Assembly (NCBI GenBank): GCA_900770865.1 | Contig: CAAGLU010000323.1 | Location: forward strand, 1-41,998 | Reading direction: 5' to 3' | Origin: an uncultured Atopobiaceae bacterium | GTDB taxonomy: Bacteria > Actinomycetota > Coriobacteriia > Coriobacteriales > Atopobiaceae | Length of the DNA: 41,998 nt | In this document: piece after piece, positions 6,624 to 13,901 of the stretch | Position numbering within the stretch: the first letter of the stretch is position 1 | Layout of the letters: the number at the start of each line of letters is the position of its first letter | Notes under the pieces: model-generated | Database searches by the model: none | The model's input: the letters and a program-made list of their open reading frames with translations, nothing else | What the model was told of the DNA's origin: nothing | Translations under genes and position numbers: made by a program

Positions 6624-7018
6624 GGACGAGGATGTGCCCGCGCTGCGGGAAGCCGGTACCCATCGGACAGCCGTGCCCGAGGTGCGGCGGTGCCAGCAGG
6701 AGGCACGGCACGAGGAGCCGCGAGCAGGAGGGCCGCAGGGCAGAGGAGAACCCCTGGCGCTCGGAGTATTCCAGCGCCGAGTACAGGCGCGCGCGGCAGG
6801 TGGTCATCGAGCGGCAGCAGGGCCGGTGCGCGGCATGCGGGCGCGTGGTGGCCGTGCGCATGGGCAGGCAGTGGCACACGCGCGGTGGAGGCGTCCACCA
6901 CGTGAGGGCGCTCTCCGAGGGCGGCACCAACTCGCCCGAGAACCTCGTGCTGCTCTGCACCAGGTGCCACAACCGCATCGACGCCGAGAGGAGGAGCAAT
7001 GGTAGCAGACCCGATTGA
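6620..7018 (+). CDS. HNH endonuclease with N-terminal zinc ribbon
   Basis: 132 aa. An N-terminal CPRCG...CPRCGG zinc ribbon (about 5-24) and an Arg-rich linker precede an HNH domain: CAAC at ~70, the HH pair in GGGVHHVRALSEGG at ~93, then NLVLLCTRCHNRID. All typical HNH positions (H, N, H and the two CxxC pairs) are present. Many phages carry HNH proteins near terminase for packaging; this one instead lies in the early region, so DNA metabolism or homing are alternatives. It is coupled to the previous gene by ATGA. Confidence 0.88.
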   Translation: MRTRMCPRCGKPVPIGQPCPRCGGASRRHGTRSREQEGRRAEENPWRSEYSSAEYRRARQVVIERQQGRCAACGRVVAVRMGRQWHTRGGGVHHVRALSEGGTNSPENLVLLCTRCHNRIDAERRSNGSRPD

Positions 7019-7310
7019 CGTCTACCTCAGACAGGTGGACGAGCTTGGCAGGGAGCTTCGCAGGCGTCTGAGCGAGGCTCCCTTGCCATGCGGCAGCAGG
7101 TCGCTGAGCTTCGCGGTTGAGGCCGGGTTGCCTCCCGCGAGGGCATACACGGTGGCGGAGACAGCAAGGTACTCGGGCATTGCTGAAAAGACACTCAGAA
7201 CCGAGCACGAGGCAGGGAGGCTCAGATTTGTGATTCCCAACGGTCATGTGAGGGGCTGTTACATCTCGGTCGACGAGATGGACAGGTGGATGGAGGCGAG
7301 CCAGAGGTGA
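6999..7310 (+). CDS. MerR/excisionase-type HTH protein
   Basis: 103 aa. The C-terminal half is an HTH_17-like domain (YTVAETARYSGIAEKTLRTE, HEAGRLRFVIPNG, YISVDEMDRWM), the fold of phage excisionases and AlpA-type regulators. An N-terminal helix (about 1-30) precedes it. The ATG follows GAGAGGAGG and overlaps the HNH gene by 20 bases. It is the best Xis candidate in the window, although it lies some 5 kb from the integrase; a transcriptional role is also possible. Confidence 0.7.
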   Translation: MVADPIDVYLRQVDELGRELRRRLSEAPLPCGSRSLSFAVEAGLPPARAYTVAETARYSGIAEKTLRTEHEAGRLRFVIPNGHVRGCYISVDEMDRWMEASQR

Positions 7311-7615
7311 GCGGGATACCACACATCGGCTACCTGGGGCGCGATGCGAGCTACTACGGCCACGTCGCGGGAGGCCCAGGCGAGGTCGGCAGGTTCGGCA
7401 CGTCGCGCGACTCGACGCCGCGCAGGCCAGCTGGCCCTACAGAGAGGACGCTGGGCGAGTCGCACGGCCACCGGCTGGTCATTGGCCGGGACATGGACGC
7501 GTACGACATCGCGCCGCCGCCGCACGGGAGGTTCTACATGGGCAAGGCCAAGAGCGACCTGGACGCCGTGAGCAGGTGGCGCGGCTGGCTCAGGTCGCAG
7601 GGGCTGACTGTGTAA
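7307..7615 (+). CDS. Unknown early protein
   Basis: 102 aa, GTG start overlapping the previous stop (GTGA) with GGAGG ten bases upstream. It is Gly/Arg-rich with no recognised fold; the C-terminus (KSDLDAVSRWRGWLRSQGL) looks helical. Codon use matches its neighbours and the gene is tightly packed between two others, which supports it being real. No function is assigned. Confidence 0.55.
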   Translation: MSGIPHIGYLGRDASYYGHVAGGPGEVGRFGTSRDSTPRRPAGPTERTLGESHGHRLVIGRDMDAYDIAPPPHGRFYMGKAKSDLDAVSRWRGWLRSQGLTV

Positions 7616-7628
7616 AGGAGCGACAGCT

Positions 7629-7874
7629 ATGAACACAAGGACTGATGACGTGCCCGACTTCTACGGCTCGGAGCCGGTGCCGGACGATGGCCTCGACCCG
7701 TGGAGCAGCACAAGATGCACGTTGTGCGACCATGCGAAGCTGTGCCAGTGGCTGGCATGGTACGTGGCAGACATGTGCGGCGAGGATGACCCATACGGCA
7801 TGGCGGCGGACGTGCTCACTGACGGCCACGCATGCGGCGAGTGCACGCTGTACGAGAGGGAGGCGACCGCATGA
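7629..7874 (+). CDS. Small cysteine-rich early protein
   Basis: 81 aa. Cysteines are paired (CTLCDHAKLC, then CGECTLYE), suggesting a metal-binding fold. AAGGAG precedes the ATG, and the stop overlaps the next start (ATGA). Unknown function; it sits directly before the nuclease/recombination genes. Confidence 0.6.
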   Translation: MNTRTDDVPDFYGSEPVPDDGLDPWSSTRCTLCDHAKLCQWLAWYVADMCGEDDPYGMAADVLTDGHACGECTLYEREATA

Positions 7875-8326
7875 ACAGGTCGAAGCACAAGGGCACCGCG
7901 TTCGAGACCGCGCTCGTGAGGTGGCTCCGGGAGCGTCTTGGCGACGAGCGCATAGAGCGCCGCGCCCTGCACGGCAGCAGGGACATGGGAGACATCTACG
8001 GCCTCGCGTGCCACGGGAACGCGGAGGGAATCGTGGAGGCCAAGGCGCACGCCACGGTCACGCCGTCGCTCGTGTCCGAGTGGCAGCGCCAGACCGAGGA
8101 CGAGCAGGCCAACGCGGGCGCGGACTTCGCGCTGCTGGCAATCAAGACGCCGGGTGTGGGCCAGAAGTCGCTCGGGCGCACGCGGGTGCGCATGACAACG
8201 GCGTCGCTGCTGGCCGTCTCAGGCGTCGCGTGGCTCCACGGGGCGCACGACTCGGCGCTGTCCCGATGGGTCGAGACGGACCTAGAGACTGTCTGCTCGC
8301 TGATGGAGGGAGTACCAGATGACTGA
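7871..8326 (+). CDS. PD-(D/E)XK nuclease-like, resolvase-type protein
   Basis: 151 aa. The N-terminal layout (KGTAFETALVRWLRERL, then GSRDMGDIYGL, then IVEAKAH) matches the E...GD...ExK core of the PD-(D/E)XK superfamily, in the arrangement of Hjc-like Holliday-junction resolvases and phage relatives. It is translationally coupled to the preceding gene and overlaps the YqaJ exonuclease gene, so it belongs to the recombination module. It probably resolves branched DNA, though another nuclease activity is possible. Confidence 0.65.
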   Translation: MNRSKHKGTAFETALVRWLRERLGDERIERRALHGSRDMGDIYGLACHGNAEGIVEAKAHATVTPSLVSEWQRQTEDEQANAGADFALLAIKTPGVGQKSLGRTRVRMTTASLLAVSGVAWLHGAHDSALSRWVETDLETVCSLMEGVPDD

Positions 8327-9338
8327 CACGTTCCACCCTGCGTACAAGCTCGTGCGCGACTCGTACAGGGGCCTCAAGAGGTTCGGGATGGGGGAGCGGT
8401 TCGGGACCGTACGGTTCGTCGGGCAGGACATCGACGCCGCGTGGCGCGACTTCCGCACCACCGGCCTGGGAGGCTCCGACATCGCGGCGGTCATGGGAAT
8501 CTCCCCGTTCCGCACCGCGCTCGACGTGTGGCTTGAGAAGACCGGCAGGCAGGCCCCGCAGGACATTTCCAACGTCGAGGCCGTCTACTGGGGCACCGTC
8601 AACGAGGCCGCCGTGGCAGACCGCTGGGCGCGCGACCACCCGGAGTGCACCGTGCGCAGGCTCAACGCCACGCTCGTCGGCAGGCCGGACTGGAAGAGGG
8701 CGAACCTCGACCGCATGGTAGTGGAGGGCGGCAGGCCATCCGTGCTTGAGATTAAGACCGCAAGCGCGTTCAAGGCCGAGGAGTGGGCGGACGGAGTCCC
8801 AAGCTTCTACCTCAGCCAGGTCACTTGGTATCTTGCGATTACCGGATGGGACATGGCGCACGTAGCCGTGCTCATCGGCGGCAACGACTACCGCGAGTTC
8901 GACGTTCCAAGGGACGAGGAGGACGTGCGCGCCGTCACCGAGGCCGCGACCGACTTCTGGGAGAACTACGTGGTGAGGGACGTGATGCCGCAGGTCGTTG
9001 GCGCAGACGCCCCGACGCTCGCGGGACTCATCCCGCAGGACGAGGACGGGCTTGCCACGCCTGATGACATGGACGAGGCGGACCGACTCATCGCCGCGTA
9101 CCAGCAGGCAAGGGAGCGCGAGCGGGAGTCCAAGGCCGAGGCAGAGGACGCCCAGGCAAAGCTCTGCGCAATCATCGGCGGGGCCAAGGGCATCGAGACC
9201 GACACGGCCAGGGTCACGTGGACCAGGGGCGAGCGCATGCGGTTCGACTCCAAGCGGTTCCGCGCGGAGATGGCGGAGCTGTACGACCAGTACCAGACAA
9301 CGGGAACCTACCAGCAATTCAAGGTGAAGGAGATTTAG
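8319..9338 (+). CDS. YqaJ-family recombination exonuclease
   Basis: 339 aa. YqaJ/lambda-exonuclease motifs are clear: GGSDIAAVMGISPF (about 49-62), the helix GTVNEAAVADRWA, catalytic Asp ~131 in LDRMV, ExK at ~144-146 in LEIKTAS, and YLSQVTWYLAITG. The C-terminus has a charged coiled-coil segment (REREREsKAEAEDAQAK). It resects double-stranded DNA 5' to 3', giving the RecT protein next door its single-stranded substrate. ATG with GGAGGGAG upstream, overlapping the previous gene. Confidence 0.9.
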   Translation: MTDTFHPAYKLVRDSYRGLKRFGMGERFGTVRFVGQDIDAAWRDFRTTGLGGSDIAAVMGISPFRTALDVWLEKTGRQAPQDISNVEAVYWGTVNEAAVADRWARDHPECTVRRLNATLVGRPDWKRANLDRMVVEGGRPSVLEIKTASAFKAEEWADGVPSFYLSQVTWYLAITGWDMAHVAVLIGGNDYREFDVPRDEEDVRAVTEAATDFWENYVVRDVMPQVVGADAPTLAGLIPQDEDGLATPDDMDEADRLIAAYQQARERERESKAEAEDAQAKLCAIIGGAKGIETDTARVTWTRGERMRFDSKRFRAEMAELYDQYQTTGTYQQFKVKEI

Positions 9339-10226
9339 ATGGGACAGCTAGCACAGGCGGCGCAGGGCACGCAGATTCAGCAGGCAAAGCCGAACGAAGT
9401 CCTCGCCGCATACGTAACGAGGCCTGACGTGCAGAAGGCCATGAGGGCAGTCATACCGAAGAGCCTCACGCCAGAGCGCCTGACGCAGATTTGCATCAGC
9501 GCGATAAACCAGACCCCGAAGCTCGCCGAGTGCACGCCAGCAAGCGTGCTCTCCTGCGTCATGAAGTGCTCTCAGATTGGCCTTGAGCCGTCGAACGTGG
9601 ACGGCCTGGGTATGTGCTACATCCTGCCATACCGCAACAACAACAACCACACCATGCAGGCCCAGTTCATCATGGGCTACCGTGGCTACATCGAGCTTGC
9701 GCGGCGCTCCGGCCAGCTCAAGAGCATCCACGCACAGGCCGTATACGAGGGTGACGAGTACGACACGTGGGAGGACGAGACCGGCCAGCACTTCCGGTTC
9801 AAGTCCAACCCGGACGCCAAGCACGAGGACTCGAAGCTCAGGTTCGTCTTCTGCACCGCGCACCTCAACGATGGCGGGTTCGTGTTTGAGCAGATGAGCA
9901 AGCGCGAGGTTGATGACGTTCGCAGGCGCTCCAAGGCGTCATCGAACGGCCCATGGGTAACCGACTACGAGATGATGGCGCGAAAGACCGTCATCCGCCG
10001 CGCCTCGCGCTACCTGCCGATGAGCACCGAGCTTCAGCAGGCCGCAAGCTCAGACGGCACGACCCCCGACTACGGCGCGGTGCTCAACCCCGTGGTACCC
10101 ATGCCAGACAACGTGGACGCCGAGACCGGAGAGGTCATCGAGCCTGAGCCGGAGGTCGCGCAGGATGCGGCACCGGAGGCGGCGCACGTGGAGTTCAGCG
10201 AGGCACTCGGACTTGAGGAGGACTAG
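9339..10226 (+). CDS. recT: RecT-family single-strand annealing protein
   Basis: 295 aa. Family features include LTPERLTQICISAINQTPKL, a CSQIGLEPS segment, the conserved FIMGYRGYIELARRSG core, and YDTWEDETGQHFRF. It ends with an acidic, Glu/Pro-rich tail (about 250-295) like many RecT proteins. It anneals complementary single strands during phage recombination, working with the upstream YqaJ exonuclease and the downstream SSB. An AAGGAG ribosome site overlaps the end of the exonuclease gene. Confidence 0.95.
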   Translation: MGQLAQAAQGTQIQQAKPNEVLAAYVTRPDVQKAMRAVIPKSLTPERLTQICISAINQTPKLAECTPASVLSCVMKCSQIGLEPSNVDGLGMCYILPYRNNNNHTMQAQFIMGYRGYIELARRSGQLKSIHAQAVYEGDEYDTWEDETGQHFRFKSNPDAKHEDSKLRFVFCTAHLNDGGFVFEQMSKREVDDVRRRSKASSNGPWVTDYEMMARKTVIRRASRYLPMSTELQQAASSDGTTPDYGAVLNPVVPMPDNVDAETGEVIEPEPEVAQDAAPEAAHVEFSEALGLEED

Positions 10227-10228
10227 AC

Positions 10229-10543
10229 ATGGCAATCCCGGAACTCACGGACGAGCAGCGCAGGGAGAACCTGCGGAGGGCCGCAGAGGCAAGGCACGAG
10301 AAGGCGGGCCTGCTTCACGCGCTCAAGGACGGCAAGGTGACGCTCGCCGAGGTGCTCGATGACCCGAGGGCGGAGCGAATCCGCGTCGAAACGCTCATCA
10401 GGGCGCTGCCAGGGTACGGCGCGGCAAAGTCGCAGCTCCTCATGAACGAGCTTGGCATCGCGCACAGCCGCCGCGTCAAGGGCCTCGGCGTGAGGCAGCG
10501 CAAGGCTCTGTTGGAGGCGGTGAGCCATGGCAAGCAGCATTAA
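10229..10543 (+). CDS. mihF: Actinobacterial-type integration host factor (mIHF), phage-borne
   Basis: 104 aa, the usual size of mIHF. An N-terminal helix (RRENLRRAAEARHEKAGLLH) is followed by KDGKVTLAEVLDD, LIRALPGYGAAKSQLLMNEL and GIAHSRRVKGLGVRQRKALL, which is the S13-like H2TH DNA-binding domain of mIHF. In mycobacteria the host mIHF bends DNA and is needed for phage L5 integration. Here the gene is inside the recombination operon between RecT and SSB, with GAGGAGG before the ATG and a 17-base overlap into ssb. It may architecturally support attP recombination or replication. Presence in a phage is itself unusual. Confidence 0.9.
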   Translation: MAIPELTDEQRRENLRRAAEARHEKAGLLHALKDGKVTLAEVLDDPRAERIRVETLIRALPGYGAAKSQLLMNELGIAHSRRVKGLGVRQRKALLEAVSHGKQH

Positions 10544-10985
10544 CGTCGTTGCCATCTCGGGCAACATCACCCGAGACTCGGAGCTTAGGCACACGACCTC
10601 CGGCTCCGCCGTGCTCAACTTCTCGGTGGCCGTGAACTCGCGCCACAAGAACAAGGACGGCGAGTGGGTAGACCGTGCGAGCTACATCGACTGCGTGATG
10701 TTCGGCCCGCGCGCCGAGGCGCTTGCGCAGTGGCTCACGCGCGGGACGCACGTCGTGGTGGCGGGAGAGCTGCGGCAGACGTCATGGGAGTTCGAGAAGG
10801 GCGAAAAGCACTCCCGAACCGAGGTGTCCGTCACCAACGTCGAGTTCCAGAGCAAGTCACGCAACGAGCAGCAGCCAGCACAGCCCACGCAAACGGCGCC
10901 GCAGTACGCGCAGCAGCCGGTGGCATCCGCTCCGCAGCCAGCGGCACCGCAGCAGGCTCTTTACGATGAGGACATACCATTCTAG
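10527..10985 (+). CDS. ssb: Single-stranded DNA-binding protein
   Basis: 152 aa. An OB-fold covers about residues 4-108 (NVVAISGNITRDSELRHT, FSVAVNSRHKNKDGEWVDRA, WLTRGTHVVVAGELRQTSWE). A Gln/Pro/Ala-rich linker leads to the acidic tip YDEDIPF, the standard C-terminal protein-interaction tail. It covers single strands in replication and recombination. It is coupled to the mIHF gene. Confidence 0.95.
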   Translation: MASSINVVAISGNITRDSELRHTTSGSAVLNFSVAVNSRHKNKDGEWVDRASYIDCVMFGPRAEALAQWLTRGTHVVVAGELRQTSWEFEKGEKHSRTEVSVTNVEFQSKSRNEQQPAQPTQTAPQYAQQPVASAPQPAAPQQALYDEDIPF

Positions 10986-11018
10986 GGCGTTGAGCTGCTG
11001 AAACGTTCGAACTTGCTG

Positions 11019-11046
11019 GTGGCCGTGCCAATGGTGGTGCGGCCAC
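11019..11046 (+). other. Hairpin between ssb and the following gene
   Basis: GTGGCCG (11019-11025) pairs with CGGCCAC (11040-11046) in the 81-base gap after ssb. There is no T-tract, so it is more likely an RNA-stability or partial-termination element than a full terminator. Confidence 0.35.
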
Positions 11047-11066
11047 CACTCTTAGGGAGGCAACAA

Positions 11067-11504
11067 ATGAAGATTAGCGACGAGCTGCGCAGGCTGGCCC
11101 ATGACGAGGGCGTGTACGGAGACGCGTGCGTAGGGCTTCGCGACCTCGCAGACCGCATCGACGCGGAGATGGCAGAGCTGCCCAAGGACCGCGACGGAGT
11201 GCCCATCCACGTGGGGGACACGGTGTACGACGAGAACGGCATGGCGTATGAGGTCGTGAGCATCAGCTTCGGACAGTGGACTGGAGGCGTGACGGTACAT
11301 GCGGTAGATGGCTTTTCCAAATGGCGCGACATCATACCGGGGAAGATGGCCCACATCAGCCAGGACAGCTGGGAGCGCATCGCCGACGAGATGGACGAAA
11401 TGATTGATAAGGCGAAGACAGGCAAGACGTTTTACTACGCCTCAGACTTCAGCGTCTTCGCAGACCGCATCCGCAGGCTGGCGGAGAGGAAAGAAGGCAA
11501 GTGA
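11067..11504 (+). CDS. Unknown early protein with central beta-rich segment
   Basis: 145 aa. Two similar helical pieces (LRDLADRIDAEM near the N-terminus and VFADRIRRLAERKE at the C-terminus) flank a beta-rich middle (GVPIHVGDTVYDENGMAYEV, VVSISFGQWTGGVTV). No family is recognised. AGGGAGG precedes the ATG by seven bases. It heads a group of small genes after the SSB hairpin. Confidence 0.65.
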   Translation: MKISDELRRLAHDEGVYGDACVGLRDLADRIDAEMAELPKDRDGVPIHVGDTVYDENGMAYEVVSISFGQWTGGVTVHAVDGFSKWRDIIPGKMAHISQDSWERIADEMDEMIDKAKTGKTFYYASDFSVFADRIRRLAERKEGK

Positions 11505-11701
11505 TGAGCAGATACGCTGTATACAAGCTTTTCGATGGCTGCGAAGCACCGGAAAATATCGTGTCATGCGGACACCTTGCGGGCGTCCTTGTCGGCAAGT
11601 CTGACGATGATCCGCTTGATAGGCACGCCGATATGCCAGACACGTTCCGAGTGCTTAACGAGTTCAACCCTGAAATCAACATTCGGAATGCAAAGGAGTG
11701 A
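11504..11701 (+). CDS. Small unknown early protein
   Basis: 65 aa. The ATG overlaps the previous stop (TGATG); an in-frame GTG three bases earlier is possible. The sequence begins MSRYAVYKLFDGCEAPENIV and is mixed alpha/beta, with Asp-rich turns. Codon use is slightly less GC-rich than its neighbours. No function is assigned. Confidence 0.55.
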   Translation: MSRYAVYKLFDGCEAPENIVSCGHLAGVLVGKSDDDPLDRHADMPDTFRVLNEFNPEINIRNAKE

Positions 11702-11707
11702 CACGCA

Positions 11708-11917
11708 ATGAATGGCAAACGCACTGGGAGACGCCAGCTCAGAGGCAAGCCGCTGCTCGTGTCATGCCAGCGTGCGCATATCAGCCACAACGAGCTGCCC
11801 GGAGTCGATGCGTGCTATGGGCTCACTGATTGTAACCCTGGCGTGTACAACGACGAGTGTCGGAAGTGCGGGGCATTGGTGTGGAACGTCGACTTAGAGC
11901 AGGAGGCCCAGCGATGA
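11708..11917 (+). CDS. Small cysteine-rich protein
   Basis: 69 aa, with cysteines at C-Q-R, DACYGLTDC and CRKCGALVW, suggesting a zinc knuckle. The stop overlaps the start of the next gene (ATGA). It is the first of five consecutive tiny cysteine-rich genes. Function unknown. Confidence 0.5.
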   Translation: MNGKRTGRRQLRGKPLLVSCQRAHISHNELPGVDACYGLTDCNPGVYNDECRKCGALVWNVDLEQEAQR

Positions 11918-12123
11918 TGCCGACTAGCGACGAGCTTCTGCCATGTCCTTTCTGCGGCGGCAACCAGCAGAGAGTAAAGCACTCGGGCAGGTGGGGATGG
12001 TTCGTTTCCTGCTCCTGTGCAGCAGTAGGACCAAGTTCCGGAACAAGAGAAGATGCGGTCGCACGCTGGAACGAGCGGCGCGAGCCTGTCCAGCAGAGAC
12101 TGTTTGGAGGTGGGCAGCGATGA
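11914..12123 (+). CDS. Lar-like zinc-ribbon protein (possible restriction alleviation)
   Basis: 69 aa. LLPCPFCGGNQQRV and the distal FVSCSCAAVGPSSGTREDAV followed by ARWNER match the short zinc-ribbon layout of Lar-type restriction-alleviation and related phage proteins. AGGAGG precedes the ATG. Lar itself modulates type I restriction, but many proteins with this ribbon have no tested role, so the function is tentative. Confidence 0.65.
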   Translation: MMPTSDELLPCPFCGGNQQRVKHSGRWGWFVSCSCAAVGPSSGTREDAVARWNERREPVQQRLFGGGQR

Positions 12124-12437
12124 CAGCGACTAGCGACGAGCGCCGCGAGGTGGCGGCAACGCTCAGGGATGCGAAGCGAAAGTGCGAGGAGCGCGGCTAC
12201 CCGTGGATGTGCGATGACCTGTGTCTCGCCATTGGCTACGAGCACGACTACGAGGCCGACAACGGCATCTTCGACCGCCTCGCCGACCTCATAGACCCGA
12301 CATGCGAGGTGGTCGCCTTTGATGATGAGAGCATGCGGCTCCCGCACTGCTCAAGCTGCGGACATCCGATACTCAAGCCGTGGCCCAATTTCTGCCCGAA
12401 CTGTGGTGCACGCTTGGTCAAGGGAGGTGACGCCTGA
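12120..12437 (+). CDS. Zinc-ribbon early protein
   Basis: 105 aa. A helical N-terminus (ERREVAATLRDAKRKCEERG) is followed by CSSCGHPILKPWPNFCPNCG, a textbook two-CxxC zinc ribbon. It overlaps both neighbours (ATGA, TGATG). It shares the start-proximal sequence TSDE with the preceding gene product. Function unknown. Confidence 0.6.
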   Translation: MTATSDERREVAATLRDAKRKCEERGYPWMCDDLCLAIGYEHDYEADNGIFDRLADLIDPTCEVVAFDDESMRLPHCSSCGHPILKPWPNFCPNCGARLVKGGDA

Positions 12438-12661
12438 TGGCCGAGTACATCGTGGACACGACCGAGGGCGTCCTGCACGCCCGCACGACCGGCGAGCTGG
12501 TGAGGTGCCGTGACTGCTTTTACTTGGAGACGCGCAGGCTGCTTGGTGGCGTCGCAGCCACGTGCTACCTGATGGACGGTGGCGACGTGATTTGCCGCAA
12601 CCTTGACGGATACTGCTCGGAAGCCGTGCGGAGGGGGAGAGACCATGGCGAGGGAAGATGA
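12437..12661 (+). CDS. Small cysteine-rich protein
   Basis: 74 aa. Six cysteines (CRDC, TCYL, ICRN, YCSE) fit one or two metal sites. AGGGAGGTGA lies upstream, and the ATG overlaps the preceding stop. Function unknown. Confidence 0.55.
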   Translation: MAEYIVDTTEGVLHARTTGELVRCRDCFYLETRRLLGGVAATCYLMDGGDVICRNLDGYCSEAVRRGRDHGEGR

Positions 12662-12821
12662 CGGGCCCTGCGGACGCTCCTGCGCCGACTGCGAGCTGCT
12701 CGAGTGGTTCGCCGACCAGTCGGTATGCACCGAGACCGGGCGCCTCGTCCCGCCATGGCACGACGCCACGGCCTGCGTCGGGTTCGTGAGGAGGTGGGGC
12801 TCCGATGCCGAGGACGATTAG
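12645..12821 (+). CDS. Small cysteine-rich protein
   Basis: 58 aa, beginning MAREDDGPCGRSCADCELLE. The spacing CGRSCADC then C and C suggests a small zinc-binding fold. The start overlaps the preceding gene by 17 bases and follows GGAGGGGGAGAG. Function unknown. Confidence 0.55.
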   Translation: MAREDDGPCGRSCADCELLEWFADQSVCTETGRLVPPWHDATACVGFVRRWGSDAEDD

Positions 12822-12993
12822 GCCCCCGAAGGAGATTTCAAGCGCCTACGACGGCAAGGCCCTGGTCGTGTACGCGACACGCATAGCAGAGATCGTCGCT
12901 AGGTACACCTCCCACACGGAGCAGCACGCGCTCGAGTCAGTCATGCGCGTCGTCGGGTACCTCTGCTCCACAGGCACCCCCAGGCGCGGATAG
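12805..12993 (+). CDS. Small unknown protein before the replication initiator
   Basis: 62 aa, overlapping the previous gene by 17 bases, with GAGGAGG upstream. The middle is helical (LVVYATRIAEIVARYTSHTE). No family is recognised. It ends 44 bases before the initiator; that gap holds a -10-like TATACAAT (13006-13013) without a clear -35. Confidence 0.5.
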   Translation: MPRTIRPPKEISSAYDGKALVVYATRIAEIVARYTSHTEQHALESVMRVVGYLCSTGTPRRG

Positions 12994-13037
12994 CGGATAA
13001 GGTTTTATACAATTCGATTCTAAGGAGGCGAGCCGGT

Positions 13038-13466
13038 TTGGACCCGCTGGACTCCCCGGAGGTGCAGGACGCCTCCATGGCACCGATGCTGTTCTTCCCG
13101 CACGATGCCGACAGCGCCACGGACGAGAAGTGCAGGCGTCTCATCCTGCGTCTCGGCTACGAGGGATACGGCAGGTGGTGGAGGCTGTGCGAGATGATGG
13201 CCTCCACTCCTGGCCACGCGGTGCCCTGCGCCACCGAGGAGGACCGCATGCTGCTCTGCGACGAGCTACGGTGCGACGATGGAGAGCTGTCTGCGCTCCT
13301 TGGCGCGCTCGCTGACTTCGGCCTCGTCCCGGCAGACGTGCTCGCCGAGGGCCGCATAGCCTCCGAGCGCATGGCGAAGAACGCGCTCTACTTCGGCAGG
13401 CGGAGGGTGAACGGAAGGAAGGGCGGCAACAAGAAGGCGGAGCGGAGCAGGAGGGGAACTGCCTAG
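13038..13466 (+). CDS. Short replication initiator-like protein (DUF4373/Lin1244-type N-terminus)
   Basis: 142 aa. The segment FFPHDADSATDEKCRRLILR, LGYEGYGRWWRLCEMM closely matches the N-terminal domain of phage replisome-organiser/initiator proteins, which bind iterons. A basic Lys/Arg-rich stretch (GRRRVNGRKGGNKKAERSRR) follows, and the ORF stops there. Full-length relatives usually continue with a linker and C-terminal domain. It starts at TTG 13038, with AAGGAGG nine bases upstream; the next ATG (13077) has no such site. Two iteron arrays lie directly downstream. It may be a naturally short version or a 3'-truncated gene. Confidence 0.7.
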   Translation: MDPLDSPEVQDASMAPMLFFPHDADSATDEKCRRLILRLGYEGYGRWWRLCEMMASTPGHAVPCATEEDRMLLCDELRCDDGELSALLGALADFGLVPADVLAEGRIASERMAKNALYFGRRRVNGRKGGNKKAERSRRGTA

Positions 13467-13481
13467 TCTACCTGCGGTTTC

Positions 13482-13547
13482 TAGCAACGCTTTAGCGACG
13501 CCATAGCAACGCTTTAGCGTCGCTCTAGCAACGCCCTAGCAAGTAAT
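13482..13547 (+). repeat. Iterons: six contiguous 11-bp units
   Basis: The units are TAGCAACGCTT, TAGCGACGCCA, TAGCAACGCTT, TAGCGTCGCTC, TAGCAACGCCC and TAGCAAGTAAT, perfectly phased at 11 bp with alternating types giving a 22-bp higher-order period. One helical turn per unit places all sites on one DNA face, as for initiator binding. Confidence 0.75.
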
Positions 13548-13650
13548 ACTGAAACAGATACATAAACAGAAACTATCCCTTGAAGAAAGGTACACGTTGA
13601 AGCAACCGTTACCGTGGAAGAGGGGTGTGGGGGGAAACCCAAGGAGCGAA

Positions 13651-13700
13651 TGTTGAAAACTTTTGGGCATTGTTGAAAACTCGCGGGAATGTTGAAAACT
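13651..13700 (+). repeat. Second iteron array: three TGTTGAAAACT repeats
   Basis: Identical 11-mers start at 13651, 13671 and 13690, spaced 20 and 19 bp (about two helical turns). The unit is partly palindromic (GTT...AAC). A related GTTGAAG occurs at 13597. Confidence 0.7.
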
Positions 13701-13901
13701 CGGGAACCGGCCCTCACATTCGCCAGAAACTCTCGCAAGCAACAGCGCGTTTCGTTCCTAACCCATCGCAGGCCGATTCTAAGACGCGCAAACGCCAAAG
13801 CGGACTAGTTCTCCACCAACCACGCTTGAGCGTCTGAGACAAGGCCCACAGCGTCAGAGACGGGCATTCGCGCGGTGTTCTGAGGGTGGGAATCGCGGCA
13901 C

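Larger units (their letters stand above)
13467..13901. other. Probable phage replication origin
   Basis: This is a 435-base gene-free region after the initiator. It holds two different iteron arrays (13482-13547, 13651-13700) separated by a locally AT-richer stretch (about 13540-13610, including AAACAGA twice) that could be an unwinding element in an otherwise very GC-rich genome. From about 13702 to 13901 I see no repeat array or convincing gene on either strand. Confidence 0.6.

Noticed and set aside
8142..9317. 391-codon open frame on the minus strand
   Set aside because: Antisense to the clearly recognisable YqaJ exonuclease gene; biased composition and no domain.
13625..13837. 70-codon plus-strand open frame across the TGTTGAAAACT repeats
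   Set aside because: It merely translates the iterons (repeated NVEN words) and lacks a ribosome site; the region is better explained as an origin.
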